DNA of 64,000 nt. It comes from Lacinutrix algicola. GTDB lineage: Bacteria; Bacteroidota; Bacteroidia; Flavobacteriales; Flavobacteriaceae. Below, piece by piece: positions 42,221-51,740 of this stretch (its first letter is position 1; each line of letters opens with the position of its first letter). The stretch covers positions 62,001 to 126,000 of the forward strand of contig NZ_LIQH01000039.1 in the NCBI RefSeq assembly GCF_001418085.1, written 5' to 3'. The notes under the pieces were generated by a model. That model saw nothing but the letters and a program-made list of their open reading frames with translations, did not search any database and was not told the DNA's origin. The position numbers were made by a program, and so were the translations under genes.

Positions 42221-42640
42221 ATGACAGTAGATTTATGTCCAAATTGTGGGTCAGACCATTACATTAAAAGCGGAATTGTCAATAATAGACAGCGTTATAA
42301 GTGTAAAAAATGCAACTATTTCTTCTCTGTAAATAAGATAGGAAAGAAGATAGACGACTACTACGTTAACAAATCGTTACAATTATATTTAGAAGGCTTA
42401 ACGTATCGAGAAATTGAACGCATTTTAGGTATTTCTCACGTTAGTATCATGAATTGGGTGAAAAAGTATAATATTAAACGACCTTATAACTCAAATTACC
42501 ATCCTACTTACAAGATTTTAAATGCTTCAGAATTAGCAATTTATTTTAGTAATTCTGAAAACATAAAAGGAGCAGGTGTTGTTGTTACAGAGTTAGGAGA
42601 TAAATTCATGTTAATTAAATGGGAGCGTTTTAAAGATTAG
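42221..42640 (+). CDS. Transposase-derived (InsA-like) zinc-ribbon HTH protein
   Basis: 139 residues. Cys6, Cys9, Cys28 and Cys31 (LCPNC ... YKCKKC) make a zinc ribbon, and residues 53-82 (LYLEGLTYREIERILGISHVSIMNWVKKY) an HTH, the pattern of InsA of IS1 and IS1595-type transposases. There is no DDE catalytic domain and no terminal inverted repeats. The C-terminal part (residues 100-139, ELAIYFSNSENIKGAGVVVTELGDKF) is unlike transposases. It is likely a domesticated DNA-binding protein that regulates the adjacent porin, symporter and ligase genes; this is inference from position. Confidence 0.85.
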   Translation: MTVDLCPNCGSDHYIKSGIVNNRQRYKCKKCNYFFSVNKIGKKIDDYYVNKSLQLYLEGLTYREIERILGISHVSIMNWVKKYNIKRPYNSNYHPTYKILNASELAIYFSNSENIKGAGVVVTELGDKFMLIKWERFKD

Positions 42641-42746
42641 TATATTAAATTAACATAAAAATATATTAATTTTTTGTTAACACATTGTTTTTAAGAGCTT
42701 AGTAGTGCACACAAAACTAATTAAGTACTAATTAATCCTTTAAACA

Positions 42747-43994
42747 ATGAGAAAACAAACCCTTTTATTGGCCGGACTCTTTTTAATGTCCTTTCAATTT
42801 ATGACCGCTCAAGGCTCTCCAGATTACGATGGTGGTCTTAAGTTTAAATTTAACGAAGATGGATCTAAATATCTTCGGCTTATTTCTTGGGCGCAAGTTC
42901 AAGCCAATTACAATACAGACGATACTTTTGATGCCAACGGAAACGAAAACAGTAAATTAAATTTTAATTTACGTCGTGCTCGTATATTAATGTTTGCACA
43001 AATTAATAAAGACTTTTTAATTGTAACACATTTCGGATTAAACAGCTTAACAAGTTCTACACTTAGTCCAACAGGAAAAGGAGATGGCTCACAACTCTTT
43101 TTTCATGATGTTTGGGCACAATACAATTTAGGTAAAGACCACACAGTTGGTGGTGGTTTGCATTACTTTAATGGTATTTCTAGATTAAACAATCAAAGTA
43201 CGCTTAACATGATGACGTTAGATAATAATCGTCAATCTTGGGCAACTATTGGCTTGTCCGATCAATTTGCACGTCATTTAGGTGTTTTTGCAAAAGGTAA
43301 ATTCGATAAATTGCAATATCGTGTTGCTATTAATGATGCATCAGTTTCAACTTTAGATGCTCGAACTGCTGTTGCAGGTGGAGATGCTGTCTATAATGGT
43401 CGCGCAACTTTAGGTTCTAAAGATGCTGGTAAAACTTACGCAGGTTATTTCGATTATAATTTCTTAGATCAAGAATCTAACTTTCTGCCTTATAAAGTAG
43501 GTAGTTATTTAGGTGGAAAAAAAATATTTAATGTAGGAGCAGGTTTCTTTTTACATCCTAAAGGATCTGTAATAGATTCTGGTACTGCTTTAACGCCAAA
43601 TTTGGAAGGTGAAGACGTATCAATATTTGCAGTAGATGCATTTTATGATGCTCCAATTGGAGAAGAAGGAAGTGCAATTACCGCGTATGCTGTATACCAA
43701 AATAGTGATTATGGTAAAGACTATTTATACAGTGCTTATGGAACAGGAAGTATGGTTTATGGTCATGTAGGTTACGTTTTTAAAGGCGATAAAACCAAAA
43801 CAAGATACCAACCTTATGTTAGTTACGGCACGCATAGTTATGATGCTGTAGGAGACGATAGATCTACTTTAGGCATTGGTGTAAATGCTTATATGAGTGG
43901 ACACAATTCAAAATTAACTTTAGAATATAAAAATCAAGAATTTGGAGCTTTAGATTCGAATACTATTTCGCTTCAAGCCATGATATACCTATAA
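42747..43994 (+). CDS. Outer-membrane porin, phosphate-selective-porin-like
   Basis: 415 residues with a signal peptide (MRKQTLLLAGLFLMSFQFMTAQ) and many amphipathic beta strands (LRRARILMFAQINKDFLIVTHFG, then YKVGSYLGGKKIFNVGAGFF). The barrel ends in LQAMIYL, a beta-barrel terminal pattern. It has features of the OprO/OprP family, but the substrate is not visible. It is the first gene of the symporter cluster, so passage of short organic acids across the outer membrane is likely. Confidence 0.85.
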   Translation: MRKQTLLLAGLFLMSFQFMTAQGSPDYDGGLKFKFNEDGSKYLRLISWAQVQANYNTDDTFDANGNENSKLNFNLRRARILMFAQINKDFLIVTHFGLNSLTSSTLSPTGKGDGSQLFFHDVWAQYNLGKDHTVGGGLHYFNGISRLNNQSTLNMMTLDNNRQSWATIGLSDQFARHLGVFAKGKFDKLQYRVAINDASVSTLDARTAVAGGDAVYNGRATLGSKDAGKTYAGYFDYNFLDQESNFLPYKVGSYLGGKKIFNVGAGFFLHPKGSVIDSGTALTPNLEGEDVSIFAVDAFYDAPIGEEGSAITAYAVYQNSDYGKDYLYSAYGTGSMVYGHVGYVFKGDKTKTRYQPYVSYGTHSYDAVGDDRSTLGIGVNAYMSGHNSKLTLEYKNQEFGALDSNTISLQAMIYL

Positions 43995-44005
43995 AACGAA
44001 CAACT

Positions 44006-44266
44006 ATGAGTGAAAAACAAAAAAACGCTTCGGCGTATTGGAAAGAGAACATAAAGTATTTAGCAATATTACTTGTTATATGGTTTGTTGTATCCTTTGG
44101 GTGTGGCATTCTCTTTAGAGAAGAATTAAATCAAATTAGACTTGGTGGTTTTAAACTAGGTTTCTGGTTTGCCCAACAAGGCTCTATATATGTATTCGTA
44201 ATATTAATATTCGTGTATGTAAGATTAATGAACAAACTAGATAAAAAATACGGTTACGACGAGTAG
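44006..44266 (+). CDS. DUF4212 small subunit of sodium/solute symporter
   Basis: 86 residues with two membrane helices (LAILLVIWFVVSFGCGILF and YVFVILIFVYVRLMNKLDKKYGYDE). DUF4212 genes are paired with SSS symporters of the VC_2705 type. It is 11 bases after the porin and 30 bases before the large subunit. Confidence 0.92.
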   Translation: MSEKQKNASAYWKENIKYLAILLVIWFVVSFGCGILFREELNQIRLGGFKLGFWFAQQGSIYVFVILIFVYVRLMNKLDKKYGYDE

Positions 44267-44296
44267 TCTAACTAATAACTTAAAAACAATAATATT

Positions 44297-46063
44297 ATGA
44301 GTGTACAATTTTGGACATGGTTATTAGTAGGAATTACTTTTGCCTTATATTTTGGAATAGCAATTTGGGCAAGAGCAGGCTCAACAAAAGAGTTTTATGT
44401 TGCAGGTGGAGGTGTTTCTCCTTTAGCAAATGGTATGGCTACTGCAGCTGATTGGATGAGTGCAGCCTCCTTTATAAGTATGGCAGGAATTATTTCCTTT
44501 TCAGGATATGATGGTTCTGTTTACTTAATGGGTTGGACTGGTGGATACGTGCTTTTAGCGTTACTTTTAGCACCATATTTACGTAAGTTTGGAAAGTTTA
44601 CAGTGCCAGATTTTATTGGTGATAGATATTACTCTAACACCGCAAGAACAGTAGCAGTAATTTGCGCATTAATTGTATCGTTTACTTACGTTGCAGGTCA
44701 AATGCGTGGTGTTGGTATTGTATTTTCACAATTCTTACAAGTCGATATTAACATAGGTGTAATTATCGGGATGACAGTTGTTTTAACCTTCGCACTTTTA
44801 GGAGGTATGAAAGGGATTACATACACACAAGTAGCACAATATTGTGTATTAATTTTTGCTTTTATGGTACCTGCATTCTTTATTTCTATGCAAATGACAG
44901 GAAACATTATTCCACAATTAGGAATGGGAGGAACCGTTGAAGGTGGTGAGTTTTTATTAGATAAATTAGATAAGTTACATGTAGAACTTGGTTTTAACGA
45001 ATACACAAGCGGAACAAAATCTACTTGGGATGTTTTTGCAATTACCTTAGCATTAATGACAGGTACAGCAGGATTACCACACGTAATTGTACGTTTCTTT
45101 ACAGTGCCTAAAGTAAAAGATGCACGTAAATCTGCAGGTTATGCATTATTTTTAATTGCCATTCTTTATACAACAGCACCTGCAATTGCAGTGTTTTCAA
45201 GAACAAATTTAATAGAAACGGTTAGTAATAAAGAGTATAAAGAAATTCCAGAATGGTTTAAAAACTGGGAGAATACAGGATTAATTGCTTGGTCTGATAA
45301 AAATGGAGATGGAAAAATTCAATATGTAGCTGGTAATTCGTTATCAGGTAAAAAACCAGAATATACAGAAGCGAGAGGAGCAAACGGAGAACGTATAGTT
45401 TCTAATCCAAGTAATGCTGAAAACGAATTATATGTCGATAGAGATATTATGGTATTAGCAAATCCTGAGATTGCCAACTTACCAAATTGGGTGATTGGAT
45501 TAGTAGCAGCAGGTGGATTGGCAGCAGCATTATCAACTGCAGCAGGATTATTATTAGTAATCTCAACGTCGGTCTCTCACGATTTAGTTAAAAAACAATT
45601 AAAGCCAGATATTTCAGATAAAGATGAATTAAAAGTAGCAAGAATAGCAATTTTTGTAGCTATCTTAATTGCAGGATATTTTGGTATTAATCCGCCAGGA
45701 TTTGTAGCTGCAGTCGTCGCGCTCGCCTTTGGTCTCGCAGCAGCCTCCTTTTTTCCGGCCATTATTTTAGGAATATTCGATAAGCGAATGAATAGCCAAG
45801 GTGCCATTTCAGGAATGGTTGTAGGTATCGTTTTAATGCTATTCTATATGATGAAATTCAAACTAGACATGTTTGGTGGTGGTACAAGTGAAGATTGGTG
45901 GTTTGGTACGTCTCCCGAAGGATTTGGTACCATTGCAATGACGGTAAACATTGTAATATCATTAATAGTATCACGTATGACGCCTGAGCCACCGCAAGAT
46001 GTACAAGATATGGTTGAAAGTATTAGAATACCTTCAGGAGCAGGTGAGGCTCAAGACCATTAA
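44297..46063 (+). CDS. Sodium/solute symporter, acetate-type (VC_2705 subfamily)
   Basis: 588 residues with about 13 helices and SSS family motifs (FYVAGGGVSPLANGMATAADWMSAASF, and GLAAALSTAAGLLLVISTSVSHD). A loop near residue 335 has DKNGDGKIQ, a calcium-binding EF-hand-like loop. It lies in a cluster with acs and a CrbS-like sensor kinase, so acetate or propionate uptake is the likely role. It is paired with the DUF4212 subunit. Confidence 0.93.
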   Translation: MSVQFWTWLLVGITFALYFGIAIWARAGSTKEFYVAGGGVSPLANGMATAADWMSAASFISMAGIISFSGYDGSVYLMGWTGGYVLLALLLAPYLRKFGKFTVPDFIGDRYYSNTARTVAVICALIVSFTYVAGQMRGVGIVFSQFLQVDINIGVIIGMTVVLTFALLGGMKGITYTQVAQYCVLIFAFMVPAFFISMQMTGNIIPQLGMGGTVEGGEFLLDKLDKLHVELGFNEYTSGTKSTWDVFAITLALMTGTAGLPHVIVRFFTVPKVKDARKSAGYALFLIAILYTTAPAIAVFSRTNLIETVSNKEYKEIPEWFKNWENTGLIAWSDKNGDGKIQYVAGNSLSGKKPEYTEARGANGERIVSNPSNAENELYVDRDIMVLANPEIANLPNWVIGLVAAGGLAAALSTAAGLLLVISTSVSHDLVKKQLKPDISDKDELKVARIAIFVAILIAGYFGINPPGFVAAVVALAFGLAAASFFPAIILGIFDKRMNSQGAISGMVVGIVLMLFYMMKFKLDMFGGGTSEDWWFGTSPEGFGTIAMTVNIVISLIVSRMTPEPPQDVQDMVESIRIPSGAGEAQDH

Positions 46064-46139
46064 AGTATTGAGTTCTGTCTGAATATTTTTCAGCGAAAGC
46101 TAAAGAATATTGAACTTAATTTAAATTTAGTTAGTTAGC

Positions 46140-46171
46140 AAATCAGCATTACATTTTGTAGTGCTGATTTT
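46140..46171 (+). terminator. Terminator after the symporter gene
   Basis: AAATCAGCA (46140-46148) and TGCTGATTT (46162-46170) pair, followed by T-rich sequence. It separates the porin-symporter unit from the sensor kinase unit. Confidence 0.75.
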
Positions 46172-46230
46172 CTTATATTAGTAAAGTTATTATTTTTTCG
46201 CTTTCGCGGAAAAGAAAACCAATCATCCAA

Positions 46231-46425
46231 ATGAAAAAACGGCACGAACAAAAGCTAGTGGTATTATCGATAGCATTATGTTTAATTTTTAATATACCAT
46301 TCATTCTTATTTTTAATTTTGAAGGTGCTGTTTATGGTATTCCTACGTTATACTTTTCTATATTTTCAATTTGGTTGCTATCTATTGTTATTTCATACAT
46401 AGTTTTAAAACGCCATTATGAATAA
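46231..46425 (+). CDS. Small membrane protein upstream of the sensor kinase, 64 aa
   Basis: Two membrane helices (LVVLSIALCLIFNIPFILIF and TLYFSIFSIWLLSIVISYIVL) with a basic N-terminus. Its end overlaps the start of the sensor kinase gene by 8 bases, which supports translational coupling. No family is known to me for certain; small membrane partners are common for SSS-type proteins. Confidence 0.72.
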   Translation: MKKRHEQKLVVLSIALCLIFNIPFILIFNFEGAVYGIPTLYFSIFSIWLLSIVISYIVLKRHYE

Positions 46426-49108
46426 CTACGCATTAATAATTATAATTGTTATCTATTTAGCAGTCTTGTTTTACATTGCTTTTTTAGGTGAAAAAAAACG
46501 ACAAAGTAAATGGGTTAACAATCCATACGTTTACACTTTGTCTTTAGCAGTGTATTGTTCTGCTTGGACCTATTATGGTAGTGTTGGTATTGCCGCAAAT
46601 TCGGGTATTAACTTTTTAACAATCTATTTAGGGCCAGTTATAGCAGCACCTTTGTGGATTGTTGTACTTCGGAAAATTATCAGAATTTCCAAACAACATA
46701 AAATTTCATCTATTGCCGATTTTATTTCATTACGTTATGGTAACAATAGGTTTTTAGGAGCATTAGTGACTTTAATTTGCTTGTTCGGAACCTTGCCATA
46801 CATTTCGTTGCAATTAAAAGCAGTGTCAGAAACGTTCGAAATCATGTCCGACGATACTAGTTATGTATCTACAACTGTAATTGACGATTCTACATTTTAC
46901 GTCGCTTTATTATTAGCAATATTCGCTACTTTTTTTGGCACGCAAAATACAGATGCTTCCGAAAAACACAAAGGCATCATTGCTACTGTAGCATTCGAGT
47001 CGGTTTTAAAACTCGTATTCTTTTTAGCCATTGGTATTTATGTTACTTTTTACCTATTTGATGGTACTACAGATATTTACAATCAGATTTCAAATACAGA
47101 AAACTTTAAAGAACTCACTACGCTTAGTGGTGTAGAGGACGGTTTTAACTGGTTTTTCTTAATAGGGTTGTCTTTTATGGCTATATTTTTATTGCCGAGA
47201 CAATTTCAAGTTTCTGTTTTAGAAAACAATAGAGAGAAACATCTTAAAAAGGCTATTTGGTTGTTTCCCTTGTATCTATTACTCTTTAATCTGTTTGTTA
47301 TATTTATTGCTTGGGCAGGAAAACTAACTTTTGGATCCACACAAAATGCAGAATACTACTCATTGTTGTTGCCTCTCGAAAACGGGAATTCTTTTTTAGC
47401 CACACTCGTTTTTTTAGGTGGGTTTTCGGCAGTAATATCAATGGTTATTGTATCTACATTGGCATTATCAACTATGGTAAGTAACAACTTAATTATACCT
47501 TATGGTTTTCTTGATAAATTTATAAAAAACCAACCAGAGCGAAATTCCAAATACATTAAGAATATTCGTCGTATTTCTATTTTTACCATAATTATTACAG
47601 CGTATTTCTTTTATGTAATATTTTCAAAGGAGTTATCGTTGTATTCTATTGGCTTAATCTCGTTTGTTATTATTTCGCAATTGGCACCTTCTTTTTTTAT
47701 TGGCTTGTACTGGAATCGAGGGTCTTCAAAAGCAGCAATTATAGGTATACTTATAGGTTTTTTTATAGCTATATATACTTTGGTATTACCATTTACATTA
47801 CAAGCGTACACAGGTACGGACGATTTTACGCAGTATGGCTTGTTCGGTATTTCAGCTTTAAAACCTTATGCATTATTTGGTGTCGATTTTTTAAGTCCGC
47901 CAGCACATGCGTTTTTCTGGAGTATGACGTTTAATATTATGAGTTATTTAGTGTTTTCATTAATGTCTAAAGGAAATTATAGAGAACGTAATTATGCCGA
48001 AATGTTTGTAGATAATCAAAATTTCACTAAACTTCAAGACAGTGCATTTGTTTGGAAAGGTGAAGCGTATGTTACAGATATTAAAAATGTTTTAATTCGA
48101 TTTTTAGGTGAAAAAAAAGCAACCAGAGCCTTAAGAATTTTCTTCACTAAATATAAGCTACCTCAAGATACACAATTGGCAGATGCACGATTAATTAATT
48201 TTTCTGAAACACTGTTAACTGGTAGTATTGGTTCGGCTTCAGCTAAAATATTAATTGCAAGTGTGGTAAAAGAAGAGCAAATTAGCTTAGTAGAAGTGTT
48301 GAAGATTTTAGAAGAATCTAAGGAAAACATCATCAGTAATAAAGTACTTTTAGATAAGTCTAATGAATTGTCTTTGCTATCTTCAAAACTTAAAGATGCC
48401 AATGAAGAATTAATAAGTAAAGACAAGCAAAAAGATGAGTTTTTAGATACTGTAGCGCACGAACTTAAAACACCAATTACAGGTATTAGAGCTGCAACAG
48501 AGTTGTTAATGGATGAAGACGATGATATGCCGAAAGAGATAAAGGCACAATTTTTAAAAAACATCCTTCAAGATTCCGATCGTTTGGGACGATTAATACA
48601 TAATATTCTAGATTTCGAAAAACTTGAAACTGGACGTTTGCATTTAGATATGCAATATCAAGACATTCAAAAAACTATTGCTAAAGCTATTGGTAGTATT
48701 TATCAAATTGCTGTAAAAAAAGAAGTGAAAATTGTAAATAAGAATGTGCACAGTTTTAAAACCAATTATGACGAAGATCGTATTCTTCAAGTGTTTACCA
48801 ATTTATTATCCAATGCAATTAAATTTTGTCCATCAAAAACAGGAGTCATACAAGTAGATTATAAATTAGGAAACGAGTTGCTTGAAATATCGGTAACCGA
48901 TAACGGTAAAGGGATTCCCGAAGAAGATCATGATTATATTTTCGATAAATTTTACCAATCAAAACATCAAAATACTATTAAGCCACAAGGCAGTGGACTA
49001 GGTTTAGCAATCACAAAACAAATAGTAGAAAAGCATAACGGAAAAATTTGGGCAAAAAAAGACGTTAAAAAAGGCGCAACGCTTGTTTTTACCATACCTT
49101 TTAAGTAA
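46418..49108 (+). CDS. SSS-transporter/histidine kinase fusion (CbrA/CrbS-like)
   Basis: 896 residues. Residues 1-510 form an SSS transporter-like domain (about 13 helices). Then comes a linker, and HisKA with His681 in DTVAHELKTPITGIRAATELL. The ATPase has NLLSNAIKF, DNGKGIPEED and GSGLGLAITKQIVEKHNGK. CrbS/CrbR controls the acetate switch (acs) in Vibrio and Pseudomonas. Here the cluster also holds acs, which supports acetate sensing. The partner regulator is directly downstream. Confidence 0.93.
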   Translation: MNNYALIIIIVIYLAVLFYIAFLGEKKRQSKWVNNPYVYTLSLAVYCSAWTYYGSVGIAANSGINFLTIYLGPVIAAPLWIVVLRKIIRISKQHKISSIADFISLRYGNNRFLGALVTLICLFGTLPYISLQLKAVSETFEIMSDDTSYVSTTVIDDSTFYVALLLAIFATFFGTQNTDASEKHKGIIATVAFESVLKLVFFLAIGIYVTFYLFDGTTDIYNQISNTENFKELTTLSGVEDGFNWFFLIGLSFMAIFLLPRQFQVSVLENNREKHLKKAIWLFPLYLLLFNLFVIFIAWAGKLTFGSTQNAEYYSLLLPLENGNSFLATLVFLGGFSAVISMVIVSTLALSTMVSNNLIIPYGFLDKFIKNQPERNSKYIKNIRRISIFTIIITAYFFYVIFSKELSLYSIGLISFVIISQLAPSFFIGLYWNRGSSKAAIIGILIGFFIAIYTLVLPFTLQAYTGTDDFTQYGLFGISALKPYALFGVDFLSPPAHAFFWSMTFNIMSYLVFSLMSKGNYRERNYAEMFVDNQNFTKLQDSAFVWKGEAYVTDIKNVLIRFLGEKKATRALRIFFTKYKLPQDTQLADARLINFSETLLTGSIGSASAKILIASVVKEEQISLVEVLKILEESKENIISNKVLLDKSNELSLLSSKLKDANEELISKDKQKDEFLDTVAHELKTPITGIRAATELLMDEDDDMPKEIKAQFLKNILQDSDRLGRLIHNILDFEKLETGRLHLDMQYQDIQKTIAKAIGSIYQIAVKKEVKIVNKNVHSFKTNYDEDRILQVFTNLLSNAIKFCPSKTGVIQVDYKLGNELLEISVTDNGKGIPEEDHDYIFDKFYQSKHQNTIKPQGSGLGLAITKQIVEKHNGKIWAKKDVKKGATLVFTIPFK

Positions 49109-49126
49109 ATTGTTGTCATATAAAGT

Positions 49127-49462
49127 ATGAAGAAGAAAATTTTAATTGTTGACGACGAGCCCAATATTGTAATGTCGTTAGAATACGCTTTCAAAAAACA
49201 AGATTTTGAAGTGTTTATTGCAAGAGATGGAAGTGAAGCTTTAGAGATTTTAAAACATCATATTCCTAATGTTATTTTGTTAGATGTTATGATGCCAAAT
49301 GTAGATGGGTATCAAACCTTAACACACATTAAAAATACAGACAGCTTAAAAGAGACCAAAGTGGTGTTTTTAACAGCTAAAAATAAAGCTTCAGATATTG
49401 AAAAAGGTTTAAAACTTGGAGCAGATAAGTATTTAACAAAACCTTTTTCTATAAAAAAATAG
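49127..49462 (+). CDS. Receiver-only response regulator, shortened at a slippery A7
   Basis: 111 residues. The receiver has Asp53 in LLDVMMPNVDG, Asp9/Asp10 in VDDEPN, and KYLTKPF with the conserved Lys. The frame ends with SIKK at TAG 49460-49462. The run of seven As at 49453-49459 makes a slippery A AAA AAA. A -1 shift would continue IVSEILELVT to a TAG at 49489-49491 and give 121 residues with the last receiver helix. That helix is missing from the zero-frame protein. No DNA-binding domain exists in either frame. It follows the sensor kinase by 18 bases. Confidence 0.85.
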   Translation: MKKKILIVDDEPNIVMSLEYAFKKQDFEVFIARDGSEALEILKHHIPNVILLDVMMPNVDGYQTLTHIKNTDSLKETKVVFLTAKNKASDIEKGLKLGADKYLTKPFSIKK

Positions 49463-49491
49463 TTTCAGAAATATTGGAACTAGTGACTTAG
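49453..49491 (+). other. Candidate -1 frameshift site and extension
   Basis: A7 at 49453-49459 in phase as A AAA AAA, followed by a 10-codon -1 frame that restores the receiver's final helix and ends at 49491. Programmed frameshift, an indel in a homopolymer, or a real shortening are all possible. Confidence 0.55.
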
Positions 49492-49562
49492 AAATAATTT
49501 TTGAGTTTTATTAAAATTGGTTTTGTGTGCAAACAAACTAAGTTTAATTAAAGTTTAAAGAC

Positions 49563-49781
49563 ATGAAATTTCACATCAACCCATTAGCGTCAGATATTAT
49601 TATAAGTATTTATGTAATAGTAACGCTTTATTTAAGGTTAAAATTTGAAAATAACACAAACGCAAGCCCTATACTTTCTATAGTTTTGGGTATCTGTTTT
49701 GTGGTTATTATTTGGGTACTTATCAAACTCAAAATACTTAATCCTAACTGGTTTGGCTTATTTAATTCTAAAAAAGCTTAA
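49563..49781 (+). CDS. Small membrane protein, 72 aa
   Basis: Two hydrophobic segments (DIIISIYVIVTLYLRLKF and SIVLGICFVVIIWVLIKL) with polar ends. It lies between the response regulator and the ligase gene, 2 bases before the latter, so it belongs to the cluster. No family recognised. Confidence 0.65.
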   Translation: MKFHINPLASDIIISIYVIVTLYLRLKFENNTNASPILSIVLGICFVVIIWVLIKLKILNPNWFGLFNSKKA

Positions 49782-49783
49782 CT

Positions 49784-51679
49784 ATGTATTATCAAGAATT
49801 TTATAAAAAAAGTATTGAGCAGCCAGTGCTTTTTTGGCAAGAACAAGCGATGCAATTGGATTGGTTTAAAGCACCAAAAGGCATATTATCTAAAGATAAA
49901 TATGAGTACGATCAATGGTTTCAAGATGGGCAACTTAACCTAAGTTATCTGTGTATAGACAAGCACATAAAAGATGGTTTTGGAGAACAGAATGCTATTA
50001 TTTACGATTCGCCAGTTACCAATGCAAAAGAGCATATTACCTTTAATAAATTACACCACGAAGTATCAAAATTAGCAGGTGGATTACAAGGTTTAGGACT
50101 GCAAAAAGGAGACACGTGTATTATTTATATGCCTATGATTCCGCAAGCATTATATGCTATGTTAGCCTGTGCTAGAATAGGTGTAATACATTCGGTGGTA
50201 TTTGGTGGTTTTGCACCACATGAGTTGGCAATTAGAATAGACGATTGTAAGCCAAAAGCAATAATTACTGCATCTAACGGAATTGAAATAGAGAAAATTA
50301 TTCCTTACAAACCCTTTGTAGATCAGGCTATTGTTAAAGCTAAAAATAAGCCAGAATATGTTATTGTTTTCGACCGACAATTAGGTGTTGAAATTCCGAA
50401 GAAAAACTACGACGTAAATTACACTACTTTAGTAGAAGATTCTCCTTCAATTGAAGCTATTTCAATAGAATCCACTCATCCGTCATATATATTATATACT
50501 TCAGGAACCACAGGAACTCCCAAAGGTATAATTAGAGATACAGGTGGTTATGCCACTGCTTTAAAATTCTCTATGAAATACATTTATGGCGTAAATGAAG
50601 GCGAAACGTTTTGGGCAGCAAGTGATGTTGGTTGGGTTGTAGGTCATAGTTTTATTACATATGGACCCTTAATAAATAGAAACACAACTATTCTATTTGA
50701 AGGAAAACCGATTAAGACACCAGATGCATCTACTTTTTGGCGTGTTATTAGTGAGCATAATGTAAAAGCAATGTTTACAGCACCCACAGCAATTAGAGCA
50801 ATAAAAAAAGAAGATCCAAATGGAAACATGATTAAACGTTTCGATTTGTCTTGCTTTAAAAATTTGTTTTTAGCCGGAGAACGTTGTGATGTCGCGACGC
50901 TAAGTTGGACAGAAGAAAAACTAAAAGTTCCAGTAATAGACCATTGGTGGCAAACGGAAAGTGGTTGGCCAATGATTTGCAATATGGTTGGTGTAGGATT
51001 GCAAGAAGTAAAACCAGGTTCTGCAGGCTTACCTGTTTCTGGTTACGATATTAGAATATTAAACGAAGAAGGCGAAGAAGTAGAATCTTCGGTTGAAGGT
51101 TACGTTGTAATAAAACTGCCGTTACCACCAGGAACATTAAGTAACCTTTGGGGAAATCCGGAACGTTTTAAATCTGGTTATTTAGACCGTTTTCCAGGTT
51201 ATTATTTCTCTGGAGATGGCGGTTATAAAGACGAAGATGGATATGTGTTTATTACAGGTAGAGTAGACGATATTATTAACGTTGCAGGACACCGTTTATC
51301 TACTGCCGAAATGGAAGAAATTGTAGCCTCACACCAATCTGTTGCAGAATGTGCCGTATTTGGTGTGCATTGCGAACTTAAAGGTCAAAAACCTTTGGGA
51401 TTAGTCGTTTTAAAAACCGAAGAGTCTTCTGGAAACCATACCATTCAGAAAGAAATTATACAAGATGTACGACGAGAAATTGGAGCAGTAGCCTCATTTA
51501 GAGAGGTGTTAGTCGTTAACCGATTACCAAAGACACGAAGCGGGAAAATTCTTCGTAAATTGTTGCGTAATATCGCAGACGAGCAGCAGTATAATATACC
51601 ATCAACAATAGATGATGTTGCAATAATAGACGAAATAAAATCAGTATATCAAGCCCATAGTATTGGGATTCATAAATAA
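49784..51679 (+). CDS. prpE: Propionyl-CoA synthetase-like AMP-forming ligase
   Basis: 631 residues. P-loop TSGTTGTPKG near residue 237, adenylation motif GDGGYKDEDGY and catalytic Lys588 in TRSGKILRKLLRN. It forms acyl-CoA from a short acid, ATP and CoA. The N-terminal FWQEQAMQLDWFKAPKG is of PrpE/AcsA type. PrpE and Acs differ in a few pocket residues, so propionate versus acetate is inferred from the presence of a separate acs next to it. Confidence 0.9.
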   Translation: MYYQEFYKKSIEQPVLFWQEQAMQLDWFKAPKGILSKDKYEYDQWFQDGQLNLSYLCIDKHIKDGFGEQNAIIYDSPVTNAKEHITFNKLHHEVSKLAGGLQGLGLQKGDTCIIYMPMIPQALYAMLACARIGVIHSVVFGGFAPHELAIRIDDCKPKAIITASNGIEIEKIIPYKPFVDQAIVKAKNKPEYVIVFDRQLGVEIPKKNYDVNYTTLVEDSPSIEAISIESTHPSYILYTSGTTGTPKGIIRDTGGYATALKFSMKYIYGVNEGETFWAASDVGWVVGHSFITYGPLINRNTTILFEGKPIKTPDASTFWRVISEHNVKAMFTAPTAIRAIKKEDPNGNMIKRFDLSCFKNLFLAGERCDVATLSWTEEKLKVPVIDHWWQTESGWPMICNMVGVGLQEVKPGSAGLPVSGYDIRILNEEGEEVESSVEGYVVIKLPLPPGTLSNLWGNPERFKSGYLDRFPGYYFSGDGGYKDEDGYVFITGRVDDIINVAGHRLSTAEMEEIVASHQSVAECAVFGVHCELKGQKPLGLVVLKTEESSGNHTIQKEIIQDVRREIGAVASFREVLVVNRLPKTRSGKILRKLLRNIADEQQYNIPSTIDDVAIIDEIKSVYQAHSIGIHK

Positions 51680-51740
51680 AACAAATAATTTTGAGTACTT
51701 ACATAGTCTAAGTATTCAAACAAATCTTAACTAATACATT

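Noticed and set aside
42221-42640. Annotation as an active IS1 transposase
   Set aside because: No DDE domain, no second frame insB, and no terminal inverted repeats around it; a domesticated protein fits better.
46193-46212. TTTCGCTTTCGCGGAAA palindrome, similar to inverted text at 33166-33183
   Set aside because: Only two short, partly matching copies; likely a member of the same GAAA-loop hairpin litter as 59933 and not strong enough alone.
48163-48564. 133-aa minus-strand frame in the sensor kinase gene
   Set aside because: Ser-rich shadow lying fully inside a conserved domain.
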